Part shown: positions 7,461-13,020 of the stretch, one piece after another
How the letters are laid out: the number at the start of each line of letters is the position of its first letter
Position numbering within the stretch: the stretch's first letter is position 1
NCBI GenBank assembly: GCA_022563775.1
Contig: JADFMS010000034.1
Coordinates: 1 to 15,710 of the forward strand
Direction: 5' to 3'
Source: Fidelibacterota bacterium
GTDB taxonomy: Bacteria; Marinisomatota; SORT01
DNA: 15,710 nt
Position numbers and translations under genes: made by a program
Notes under the pieces: generated by a model
Databases searched by the model: none
Told to the model about the DNA's origin: nothing
Seen by the model: the letters and a program-made list of their open reading frames with translations, nothing else

Positions 7461-8690
7461 ATGAATCTACTCAACACACAGAATTATTCATATCATCTAA
7501 CAAACGCGCCGCAGCGAATGCTTCCCAGCTTCAGGACGCCTATGATTTTGATCTCACTGACAACGATGCTGATCATACTTTTCCTTGGTGTGCAAACCAC
7601 TCAGGCCGTTCCATACTTTGCACGCAAGTATGCCATGAGCTGTGTCAGCTGTCACGTTCAAGTGCCGAAGCTTAACGAGTACGGTGAGGCGTTTTTCGCG
7701 CGAAACTATCGACTACCGAACGAAGAGGCTCGATCCACATCCGCAACTGTCCCGTTTGCAGCTTGGATTTCCGGTCGTTATGAAAAACAGACCTCAGAAA
7801 GCGTCGAAGAAGCGTTTTTACCCAAAGTCGAACTGATCAGCGGTGGGCCGATTAAGGACACCGCGCTCTCATATTTCGTCGAATGGCGCATCGTCAGTCG
7901 GTCCGTCGCAGCTCCGGATGCCCTAAAAGACCGCGGAGGACGGTTTGAAGACATATTTTTAAACCTCGGCATAGGAAGTCACACATTCACCGTCGGTCAA
8001 TATCGGGCACTAAGGCAAGTCGATGTTTCTCGACGGCTTTCAGCCAGTGAACCTGCTCTATTTAGCACAAAACTGGCAGGCGACGAAACTAATAATAAAC
8101 GGCTCCTGTCTCTCAGAGCGTTTTCGCCCAGCGGCCGCTCTCCGAGCATCTCCTACCAGCTGCATTCGGTTTCGGGAGATGCACCGAGTGACGGTTTCTT
8201 TCATGCAGTTACCATTCCTTTTGGAGGAGAGATTTCGTTGCCCCTTTCGCCGGGAGCAAAAGAGAACGCGAGTTTTGAGTTAGAGGGAAAACCAAAAGGT
8301 GTCTTTTTAGAATCCTTTTACCGAAAAGGGCTTAATTCAATTGGTATTCATGCGTTCATTGATGATGATCGATGGTTGTTCCAGGGGCTGGGGGTTGTGA
8401 ATATCGCAGATGTTTACATCACTGGGGGTGTCGGCGCCGATAAGTTTAAGAATACAAACCATACACGACTTAGCCTGGAGGGGGAATATATCACCGCTGT
8501 CTCAGAGTGGATCCGATCAGCAGTTGGATTTCGTGTCGAACAGGTCACAAATGCTGGACGCGACCCTGCATATATCCCATATCTATTGCTCACAGGGCCG
8601 AATACGTCTTATACCTTTCGGCTAACAGCTCGATACCGTGCTCAGAAAGATAATAGTGTATTCACGGTCGATGTGGGAACACTCTTTTGA
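7461..8690 (+). CDS. Cyc2-like fused monohaem cytochrome-outer-membrane porin
   Basis: The start is ATG 7461, preceded by AAAGGAG at 7447-7453; an upstream ATG at 7425 has no such site. A long N-region and hydrophobic stretch (~28-48) end at TQA, giving a mature N-terminus near VPYFARKYAMSC. One haem motif, CVSCH (61-65), is followed by PKLNEYGEAFFARNY and then about 320 residues of beta-strand-like sequence ending in TLF, an outer-membrane barrel terminus. This arrangement (mature FAR.., CxxCH about a dozen residues in, P-x-L-[NT]-x-x-G-x-x-F, then a barrel) is the plan of Cyc2, the fused cytochrome-porin that oxidises Fe(II) at the cell surface. The 409-residue length also fits. Many uncharacterised relatives share this head, so iron oxidation is a hypothesis. 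It likely moves electrons across the outer membrane to or from the periplasmic dihaem and Rieske proteins encoded just upstream. Confidence 0.8.
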   Translation: MNLLNTQNYSYHLTNAPQRMLPSFRTPMILISLTTMLIILFLGVQTTQAVPYFARKYAMSCVSCHVQVPKLNEYGEAFFARNYRLPNEEARSTSATVPFAAWISGRYEKQTSESVEEAFLPKVELISGGPIKDTALSYFVEWRIVSRSVAAPDALKDRGGRFEDIFLNLGIGSHTFTVGQYRALRQVDVSRRLSASEPALFSTKLAGDETNNKRLLSLRAFSPSGRSPSISYQLHSVSGDAPSDGFFHAVTIPFGGEISLPLSPGAKENASFELEGKPKGVFLESFYRKGLNSIGIHAFIDDDRWLFQGLGVVNIADVYITGGVGADKFKNTNHTRLSLEGEYITAVSEWIRSAVGFRVEQVTNAGRDPAYIPYLLLTGPNTSYTFRLTARYRAQKDNSVFTVDVGTLF

Positions 8691-8710
8691 GGGGGGTAAA
8701 GAGAACCCTC
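8689..8710 (+). terminator. Hairpin over the stop of the Cyc2-like gene, weak terminator candidate
   Basis: GAGGG (8689-8693) pairs with CCCTC (8706-8710), overlapping and directly following the TGA stop. No T-run follows, so it is at best a weak intrinsic terminator or an mRNA 3'-end stabiliser. Confidence 0.3.
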
Positions 8711-8964
8711 TAACTCTCCTAACCCCTGCTGTGCGGTCAGGGTAAGCCTTAACCCGCAATCTCCTAAGCGGATTGGCGAACCATCGACGAATAGCGCGAA
8801 GTCACGGTACGAATAATCCAAAAGGTGTAGCATTTATAGCTGCTTTTACTTTTACGATTTAACAGAATAGGCGAGCGATTATGGATTTCTTATCAAGAGT
8901 GACCCGCTCCCTATAGCTGAACTATCTACTATGTCATAGAAAAAACCCTAATTTTGTTCAATTC
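8711..8964. other. Non-coding stretch with a palindromic-repeat fragment
   Basis: I see no gene here. GTGCGGTCAGG at 8731-8741 repeats the left arm of the perfect palindrome at 12591-12618, so a degraded copy of that dispersed repeat may be present. A 63-codon minus-strand frame crosses the region but lacks any gene-like features. Confidence 0.4.
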
Positions 8965-9104
8965 TCATAAACGACCGTTATTGTGGCAGATAACCACCGT
9001 CTCAAAAGCTAATCATCAAAAGCTCCCGTTTTCATGAGTTTTGAGGTGGCTGAAACGCTGCGTCATAACCTTCGTTTATGATACACTGCTATTTTAGGAG
9101 TAGT
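8965..9104 (+). repeat. Dispersed ~138-bp repeat, copy 1, with inverted ends
   Basis: This segment aligns along its whole length with 11113-11250. Shared blocks include TCATAAACGA at the left, an ACCAC-GTCTCAAAA block, AGCTC and CGTTTATG in the middle, and GCTATTTTAG-AGTAG at the right. By eye the two copies agree at about 70 percent of positions, with almost equal length (139 and 137 bases). Inside, TCATAAACGA (8965-8974) is the exact reverse complement of TCGTTTATGA (9072-9081). CCACCGTCTCAAAA and TTTTGAGGTGG form a second, nested inverted pair. It could be a small non-autonomous mobile element or a folded RNA. Its right edge coincides with the end of the broken cyclase-family gene. Confidence 0.7.
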
Positions 9105-9270
9105 AACTTCTTCGTCTGGACGAATCCGCAGTCGGCCAATAAACTGTCTCGGAAGAAAAATCATGGGTAAGGTCAATCCATTCGCCTGATGAGAAAATAT
9201 TCCGCTCCGAACAGCTCTCGAAAATAGTAGTAAAAAGGATTACTATAAGTACCAATCCTATATGTTTCAT
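9094..9270 (-). pseudogene. 5' fragment of a cyclase-family (kynurenine formamidase-like) lipoprotein gene
   Basis: An ATG at 9270 follows a strong GGAGGAG site. The 58-residue product has a lipoprotein signal (hydrophobic stretch then FESC, Cys20) and the family-specific opening WIDLTHDFSSETVYWPTAD. That opening matches the N-terminus of cyclase/kynurenine-formamidase-type metal-dependent hydrolases (PF04199). The family usually runs to about 220-270 residues, with the HxGTHxDxPxH metal-binding motif further in, and all of that is missing. The frame ends with SYYS and a stop where repeat copy 1 begins (9103-9104), and nothing resembling the rest of the enzyme is found beyond the repeat. The gene was therefore truncated, probably by arrival of the repeat or a linked deletion. 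The intact signal and ribosome-binding site suggest a fairly recent loss. Confidence 0.75.
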
Positions 9271-9447
9271 GATTGAACTCCTCCAATTGGATCTATAAGG
9301 ACATTCCGTTTATATAATATCAATCACACATGTCGAATGCTATAGTTGAATATTGATGAAAATCTTATCCCACACACCCAGTGAGAAAAAGGCGGTATGT
9401 TTTAACTGTTTTTCAAACCCATTACCTCAGTGAAAGAAACTTTAAAC

Positions 9448-9530
9448 GCCTAATGTCTGGGCTTAGGCGATGGCTTGGAGCTGCCCCCGGACAATGTTCG
9501 GGCTCAACTGTTCTGAGCTGTGAGGGGCAG
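9448..9530. ncRNA. Candidate structured RNA: hairpin plus three-way junction, unrecognised
   Basis: A 6-bp hairpin, GCCTAA (9448-9453) with TTAGGC (9463-9468), is followed by a compact junction closed by CTGCCCC (9481-9487) pairing with GGGGCAG (9524-9530). Inside the junction are CGGAC/GTTCG (9488-9492 with 9496-9500) and GCTCA/TGAGC (9502-9506 with 9514-9518), the latter with a 7-base loop as in tRNA arms. I recognise no RNA family (not tmRNA, RNase P or SRP RNA by eye), and the strand is undetermined. The rest of the 9271-9587 gap is A+T-rich with no gene I can support. Pairing was judged by eye, without energy calculation or covariation. Confidence 0.35.
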
Positions 9531-9587
9531 ATTGAAAAGGAGTGCTTGCGTATAATCCCTGTAATGCACTATTAATTTTCAAAAATA

Positions 9588-9893
9588 TTAAAACTTAGAA
9601 ATATGCTTTATGAATGATTCTCCTTCAAATCTTTCATGACTCTCTGTCTCCTCGGTTTGCACATCAGAGAAATATTTATCATAAACCGTTGCTCGTTCAT
9701 GTTTCAAAGGAGGTGAACAATAACATAATTCTGTCCATCTAACTAAACCTGACGAATCCATCATAGCTCTATCCATCGAGGCCAGAATTTCCGGACCATC
9801 AGGCACTTGATCTTCTAAACTCCCACCAGTAAGTAACTGATAAAACTCTTTGGATTTGCTTTGGTTAAATCTCGCTTGGACTTTATATATCAA
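9588..9893 (-). CDS. Conserved hypothetical small protein, TTG start
   Basis: The 101-residue product begins MIYKVQARFNQSK and includes DQVPDGPEI, MDRAMMDSSGLVRWTELCYC and PPLKHERATVYDKYF. It reads like a real soluble, acidic protein and resembles a widespread family of about 100 residues of unknown function. The start is TTG at 9893, preceded by GAGG with suitable spacing, and no in-frame ATG lies nearby. There is no signal peptide or membrane segment. The Cys pair in CYC, with conserved-looking Trp, Glu and His nearby, could be functional, but I will not assign an activity. It stands alone between the structured region and the DoxX-like gene, so context gives no further clue. Confidence 0.7.
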   Translation of the reverse strand: MIYKVQARFNQSKSKEFYQLLTGGSLEDQVPDGPEILASMDRAMMDSSGLVRWTELCYCSPPLKHERATVYDKYFSDVQTEETESHERFEGESFIKHISKF

Positions 9894-10009
9894 CTCTATA
9901 ACCTCATTCTTCTAATATTTAAACGTCCTAATACCATTGTTATTTCAATGGAAGCATCTTCTTCGTCTCTACAAACCCTCCGGCCTGAAGCCTGTAGAAA
10001 TAAATCCCT

Positions 10010-10042
10010 CACCCTACACTAGATGTGATCCAAGTTAGGGTG
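10010..10042 (-). terminator. Hairpin at the end of the DoxX-like gene
   Basis: CACCCTA (10010-10016) and TAGGGTG (10036-10042) are perfect inverted arms. On the minus strand the stem starts over the DoxX-like stop codon and is followed by a purine/T-rich tail including ATTTATTT. The 19-base loop is long for an intrinsic terminator, so this is a moderate call at best. Confidence 0.3.
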
Positions 10043-10523
10043 TAGTATTCTGGTGCGTGCCCTTAATATCCCTCCGACGGACGGCGCCACCGACCACGAT
10101 ACCGCTGGCTATCAAGACGATGTTCTTCACAACGAATTCCCCTTCGACTGTCAAGAGTAGAGGATTTCCGCCTTGAAAAGCGATGTCAGGTCTAAGCACC
10201 AGCACCAGAAAAGTGCCGCTTAACTGAAGCCAAAAAAGAAAAAGAGTTAGACGCAGCGCAACGCCGAATAGGAGCCCAAGTCCCACAGCTACCTCCCACA
10301 CTCCCAAGAAGGGAACGAAGAAGTTAGGTGAAACCCAATATACTATGTTAGCCACTAAGTCTGCCACGGGACTGACAGCGGCGACCTTCAGCAAACCAAA
10401 CCAAATGAAGACCACGCCAAGGGAATAGCGGATCATGTGTATTCCGTAAGCACTCATGAACTTTATCATTTTCTCGTCCAGCCGCGTCCATGATGCGCGA
10501 ATTGACTCTTGAACGGTACTCAT
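10035..10523 (-). CDS. DoxX/DUF417-like four-helix inner-membrane protein
   Basis: The protein shows about four hydrophobic helices. Recognisable segments are MIRYSLGVVFIWFGLLKV, FFVPFLGVWEVAVGLGLLFG, LTLFLFWLQLSGTFLVLVL and NIVLIASGIVVGG, typical of DoxX- and YkgB (DUF417)-like membrane proteins of about 150-180 residues. The frame is open from ATG 10556, but AGGGGGC lies just before a pair of ATG codons at 10526 and 10523. I prefer 10523, which gives normal spacing and removes the overlap with the truncated gene upstream. DoxX relatives are linked to quinone or thiosulfate metabolism and oxidative stress, but this subgroup's function is unknown. The gene appears complete and may once have been in one transcript with the SRPBCC gene before it. 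Confidence 0.8.
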   Translation of the reverse strand: MSTVQESIRASWTRLDEKMIKFMSAYGIHMIRYSLGVVFIWFGLLKVAAVSPVADLVANIVYWVSPNFFVPFLGVWEVAVGLGLLFGVALRLTLFLFWLQLSGTFLVLVLRPDIAFQGGNPLLLTVEGEFVVKNIVLIASGIVVGGAVRRRDIKGTHQNTTP

Positions 10524-10540
10524 CATCTTGCCCCCTAGCT

Positions 10541-11020
10541 TCAGATTATCCGACATCTCTCGCTCCGAGCTTTCTCCGGAAATGCCTCAGTAAGATTCAC
10601 GTGGTAAACCAATAATTCCATCGGCAGATAAGTCACAATCTCATTCGTAATTGTACCCTCATCGCCTATTTGGGCATCCTTATTGTAGTTTGATTTTTGT
10701 GTCACGCCTATTCTGAAATCGAGCTGCACTACCGGGACCTGCCAAGCCCGGATGCCCTTCTCAGTAGTAAAGGCATCCCAAATCTCCTGCAGAGAAGCAT
10801 CTACCACCACCTCAAGTCTCTGAATCCTCTCTCCGGTTTTTGCAATAAAAGAAGTATTTCGCACTCCATCTGCCTGAGAATCTCGTGTCGTATCTGCAAT
10901 GACATCCTCGAACGCTTCGTCAAATCGACTACTTTCTTCATTGGATTGTTTTTGACAAGAGATCATAGAAAGACTAATCCAGATAACTGCACAACACAAA
11001 ATCGCTATCTTTGTTTTCAT
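10541..11020 (-). pseudogene. SRPBCC/AHSA1-like lipoprotein, C-terminus lost
   Basis: ATG 11020 follows GAGGTG. A lipoprotein signal ends in SMISC (Cys22). A START/SRPBCC domain begins near residue 66: RIQRLEVVVDASLQEIWDAF, then IRAWQVPVVQLDFRIG, then DAQIGDEGTITNEIVTYLP. This is the AHSA1-type ligand-binding fold, in which the domain usually needs about 140 residues and ends with a long C-terminal helix. Here it stops after FPEKARSERCRII, and the last bases overlap the DoxX-like start region. The last third, including the helix, is gone. A deletion fused the gene to its downstream neighbour's leader, so the product is probably non-functional. No ligand can be proposed. Confidence 0.65.
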
Positions 11021-11112
11021 CTTACACCTCTACTCGGTATTGACCAGCTCTCTATAGCTGTACCGCCATCTATATTACAAATTAAGCCTTTAGAATGCAC
11101 TATAAATATGTA

Positions 11113-11250
11113 TCATAAACGATCGTTATTGAGACAAAAAACCACTGTCTCAAAATCTAATTGTCGGGAGCTCTCGATCTTATGGGAATTGTACTGCGAA
11201 ATGCTGTGTGATAATCGACGTTTATGGGACAGTGCTATTTTAGAAGTAGC
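11113..11250 (+). repeat. Dispersed ~138-bp repeat, copy 2
   Basis: This copy aligns end to end with 8965-9104 in the same orientation. The inverted ends are partly decayed: TCATAAACG at 11113 faces CGTTTATGG near 11219. It lies between the 5' end of the SRPBCC remnant and the 3' end of the broken hydrolase gene, so both copies adjoin damaged genes. No open reading frame of interest is inside. The flanks of the two copies do not match beyond the stated ends, which supports these as element borders. The rest of the 11021-11330 gap holds nothing I can identify. Confidence 0.65.
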
Positions 11251-11330
11251 ATCCATTGAATTTGGAAGAATATTCTTAGTCGAAGCCTATAAATGCAAAT
11301 CCCGATTGCAATCGACACTTTGTATCAAAA

Positions 11331-11845
11331 TTAATTTGACTGAAAGAATTCAACTATCACACGATAGATTTCATCGGGTGCTTCTATCCAGAGATAATGC
11401 CCGACGTTTGGCAAGATGATTAGTTTCGATTTATCGATGCTTTCACTAAGTTGTTCCGCGACATAGACGGGAATCACATCGGCATCCCCGTGTACTATCA
11501 AAGTCGGGCACTTGATTTGCTTCAAATCATCCTGAATATCGCAGTCGTCAAAATATCTATAAACTCTTCCATCCATTCCGAAGAACTAGCACCCATGCTT
11601 CCCAAGAGGACCATCGCATATTGCATCGCGAGCATAGCGCCCCACGACGCTCCGATAATATTTATCTTGCCGGGCGCCAAATTCATACGTAATTGTTCTA
11701 AATCCTCAATAAAACTCTCTATTGTGTGAGATGCAGTATCAGCATAACCTGTCGAGCGACCAGCTGCCCTCTGATCATAAAAAATTAGCTTATATCGATC
11801 AGATAGATTAGTTAGCTGGAGCATGTGATTATGCCCATATCCAGG
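11331..11845 (-). pseudogene. Broken alpha/beta hydrolase (proline iminopeptidase-like)
   Basis: Two overlapping frames together make a decayed enzyme. The first reads PGYGHNHM, LSDRYKLIFYDQRAAGRSTG and NIIGASWGAMLAMQYAM, which contains the GxSxG nucleophile elbow (GASWG). A frameshift near 11560 leads to the second frame: KQIKCPTLIVHGDADVIP with the catalytic Asp, and LPNVGHYLWIEAPDE with the catalytic His. An in-frame TAG lies just before PGYG, so the N-terminal strand and most of the oxyanion-hole HGGP motif are lost. The spacing between Ser and Asp regions is far too short for the helical lid of a normal enzyme of about 290 residues, implying an internal deletion. All catalytic residues survive, yet no single frame joins them. 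It is almost certainly inactive. Confidence 0.8.
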
Positions 11846-11928
11846 CTAAATAATTCATTTACGGGCAAATATCTGTCAATAATAGACTGACTATAGTAGG
11901 ATAACTAACAATAGCAAGAGTTTTATAA

Positions 11929-12012
11929 GTCGGGGTGGCGAGATTTCCTGTCTTTTGCGGGACGACCCCCTGCTCCCAAAGCAGGTGCGCTAAATCTTCA
12001 ATCTATCGCCCC
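11929..12012 (-). pseudogene. tRNA-Pro(TGG)-derived remnant; direct-repeat copy 1
   Basis: Read on the minus strand, AGCGCACCTGC-TTTGGGA-GCAGGGGGTCG closely matches the D-stem 3' side, anticodon arm and variable loop of a tRNA-Pro with anticodon TGG. The segment ends in CTCGCCACCCCGA, a T-stem plus acceptor 3' half typical of tRNA-Pro. The 5' acceptor and D arm are degenerate, and the T-loop lacks TTCGA and is about nine bases too long, so this is not a working tRNA. AGATTT and AAATCT could pair to close the fold. The 5' end overlaps the 3' end of the hicA reading frame. The last 17 bases recur at 12504-12520 and 12663-12679, suggesting an attachment-site or tRNA-derived dispersed repeat. Confidence 0.6.
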
Positions 12013-12053
12013 TTATTGTATGCCTTCAAAAACTCTTCTCTCGAAATACCTGA

Positions 12054-12248
12054 CTAATTGCAAATTGTCCTTATTGTAAATCCTTTTATTTTCCGATGAT
12101 TCGGCATGGTCAATGGAGTTTTACTTCCGTCCGGATTTTCACGCAGCATAGAAATGTGCTCCTTGTCTCTAACAATTTTGAAACTCAGCGTCTTTAATGT
12201 CTTTATTACCTTTCGTTTTGGAGCATCGGAAGGAAATTTTGTGATCAA
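12054..12248 (-). CDS. hicA: HicA-family mRNA interferase toxin, shortened by an apparent amber mutation
   Basis: The 64-residue product matches HicA: a short alpha-beta-beta double-stranded-RNA-binding-like fold, with KVIKTLKTLSFKIVRDKEHI carrying the expected catalytic His31, followed by ENPDGSKTPLTMP and FTIRTICN. HicA toxins cut mRNA and halt translation. Its ATG overlaps the hicB stop by 4 bases, the usual coupling. Past the TAG stop (12054-12056) the same frame continues SGISREEFLKAYNKGR to a second TAG at 12003-12005. HicA proteins commonly end in QAGIS-x-EEF, so the TAG very likely replaced a Gln codon (CAG). The surviving protein lacks the last helix and may be inactive, unless the TAG is read through. 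Confidence 0.85.
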   Translation of the reverse strand: MITKFPSDAPKRKVIKTLKTLSFKIVRDKEHISMLRENPDGSKTPLTMPNHRKIKGFTIRTICN

Positions 12249-12469
12249 ATATCCAAACCTGCTTCATCAACAAAAGCCTCTATAACTTGTGGCTCGACTT
12301 CTAACACTTCTTTTCCAAAAGTATCAATATGAAAACGAATTGCAGACTTTACATCGGAGAGCGCCATTTCATAGGTTTCTCCTTGTCCTACCACGACACC
12401 TTTTATTCCCAATGGATATGCCACATATCCATCAGAGTTTTTTTCTACAATAATATTTACCTTTTCCAT
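12245..12469 (-). CDS. hicB: HicB-family antitoxin
   Basis: The 74-residue protein begins MEKVNIIVEKNSDGYVAYPL and continues GIKGVVVGQGETYEMALSDV, the standard partial RNase-H-like fold of HicB antitoxins. These bind and block HicA. It lacks the C-terminal helix-turn-helix or ribbon-helix-helix found in longer HicB proteins, so it may neutralise the toxin without strong DNA binding. AAGGAGGA lies just before the ATG, a strong ribosome-binding site. hicB precedes hicA and overlaps it by 4 bases, an order seen in many hicBA loci. The pair sits between tRNA-derived repeats, typical of a mobile cassette, and the antitoxin appears intact while the toxin is shortened. Confidence 0.9.
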   Translation of the reverse strand: MEKVNIIVEKNSDGYVAYPLGIKGVVVGQGETYEMALSDVKSAIRFHIDTFGKEVLEVEPQVIEAFVDEAGLDI

Positions 12470-12502
12470 TTAGTCCTCCTTTTGCCATGACTGGCACAGA
12501 AT

Positions 12503-12523
12503 AGTCGGGGTGGCGAGATTTCC
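12503..12523 (-). repeat. tRNA-derived direct repeat, copy 2
   Basis: These 21 bases are identical to 11928-11948 and contain GTCGGGGTGGCGAGATT, the reverse complement of a tRNA T-stem and acceptor 3' half. The following sequence also resembles copy 1 (a CCCG-CTT-GC-CGGGAC pattern), so the similarity extends beyond the tRNA end. It lies 34 bases upstream of the hicB start, and copy 1 lies just past hicA, so the two copies bracket the hicBA pair (about 575 bases between equivalent points). Confidence 0.7.
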
Positions 12524-12655
12524 CGCCTTCGGCTCGGGACTCAATCCCGCTATTAGCGGGGCGAACTCATCACCTCTGAACCAAATTTTAGTGCGGTCAG
12601 GATTTATCCTGACCGCACAGAAAACCTAATGGCGTCAGGACGAGTCCTGACTGCC
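12521..12655. repeat. Cluster of four palindromic hairpins
   Basis: In order: TCCCG/CGGGA (12521-12539); CCCGCT/AGCGGG (12546-12560); a perfect 13-bp palindrome with arms GTGCGGTCAGGAT and ATCCTGACCGCAC around TT (12591-12618); and GTCAGGAC/GTCCTGAC around GA with an outer GGC/GCC (12631-12655). The last two share the GTCAGGA-TCCTGAC core, so they look like members of one repeat family, with a further arm at 8731-8741. They could be REP/MITE-like intergenic units, terminators for the recombinase transcript, or recombination sites. No coding sequence is present here. Confidence 0.7.
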
Positions 12656-12662
12656 ACAAATC

Positions 12663-12684
12663 GTCGGGGTGGCGAGATTCGAAC
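12663..12684 (-). repeat. tRNA 3'-end repeat, copy 3, beside the recombinase gene; att-site candidate
   Basis: On the minus strand this reads GTTCGAATCTCGCCACCCCG followed by AC, the T-loop through acceptor end of a tRNA. The 5' side of the T-stem does not pair and no tRNA body follows, so only the 3' end is present. Tyrosine recombinases often integrate into tRNA 3' ends and leave this kind of duplicate beside the integrase gene. The recombinase remnant ends 24 bases away. Confidence 0.6.
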
Positions 12685-12707
12685 TATCCACCATAATTCT
12701 GTAAGCC

Positions 12708-12986
12708 TTATTTATCAACACTTTCCCGTCTCTTAAATATACGCCGTAGCTGGGACGTAGCTATTTTTTCCTTTTCGAAGTTAATTTTGTTAATATCTTC
12801 ACGCCCCGAAGTAGGCTCTAAATGAGCGTATACCTGTGTCATAGTAATATTTCTATGACCTAACCACTTAGATATCTGAATAAGGGGTACGCCCGCCATA
12901 ATCAGCCGTGATGCAAATGTATGCCGGAACGTGTGTAATCCAACTCCTCTAATGTCTAATTTGGCCTCTTTTAAGACTTTTACCAC
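12708..12986 (-). CDS. Tyrosine recombinase/integrase, C-terminal fragment
   Basis: The 92-residue frame (GTG at 12986) holds only the end of the catalytic domain: LHTFRHTFASRLIMAG with the HxxR box, then ISKWLGHRNITMTQVYAHLE with the second His and the nucleophilic Tyr. A full phage-type integrase is about 300-400 residues and needs the first catalytic Arg and the SAM-like N-terminal domain, both absent. The same frame extends upstream only about 15 codons to a TAA near 13030, so the 5' part was lost at the junction with the rad50-like gene. Any GTG start is nominal. It is probably inactive alone. Its position beside a tRNA-end repeat marks this as the edge of an integrated element. Confidence 0.85.
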   Translation of the reverse strand: MVKVLKEAKLDIRGVGLHTFRHTFASRLIMAGVPLIQISKWLGHRNITMTQVYAHLEPTSGREDINKINFEKEKIATSQLRRIFKRRESVDK

Positions 12987-13020
12987 ATGCCGTCTTGGCT
13001 TTCTCCTTTATGACTCGGTT

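Noticed and set aside
8642..8833. 63-codon minus-strand frame at the end of the Cyc2-like gene
   Set aside because: It overlaps the 3' end of a well-supported gene, has no ribosome-binding site and matches no family I know.
9381..9575. 64-codon plus-strand frame across the hairpin-rich region
   Set aside because: The palindromic structure better explains this sequence; the protein is low-complexity and Arg/Cys-rich, without a start signal.
10697..11419. 240-codon plus-strand frame
   Set aside because: It runs opposite the SRPBCC remnant, repeat copy 2 and the hydrolase remnant, and has no domain; it is open by chance.
11929..12012. A functional tRNA-Pro gene
   Set aside because: The anticodon arm is good, but the acceptor has mismatches, the D arm is degenerate and the T arm is too long without TTCGA.
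12503..12684. CRISPR array from the repeated 17-21-bp units
   Set aside because: The three copies are unevenly spaced (about 575 and 159 bases), match a tRNA end and have no spacer pattern or cas genes nearby.
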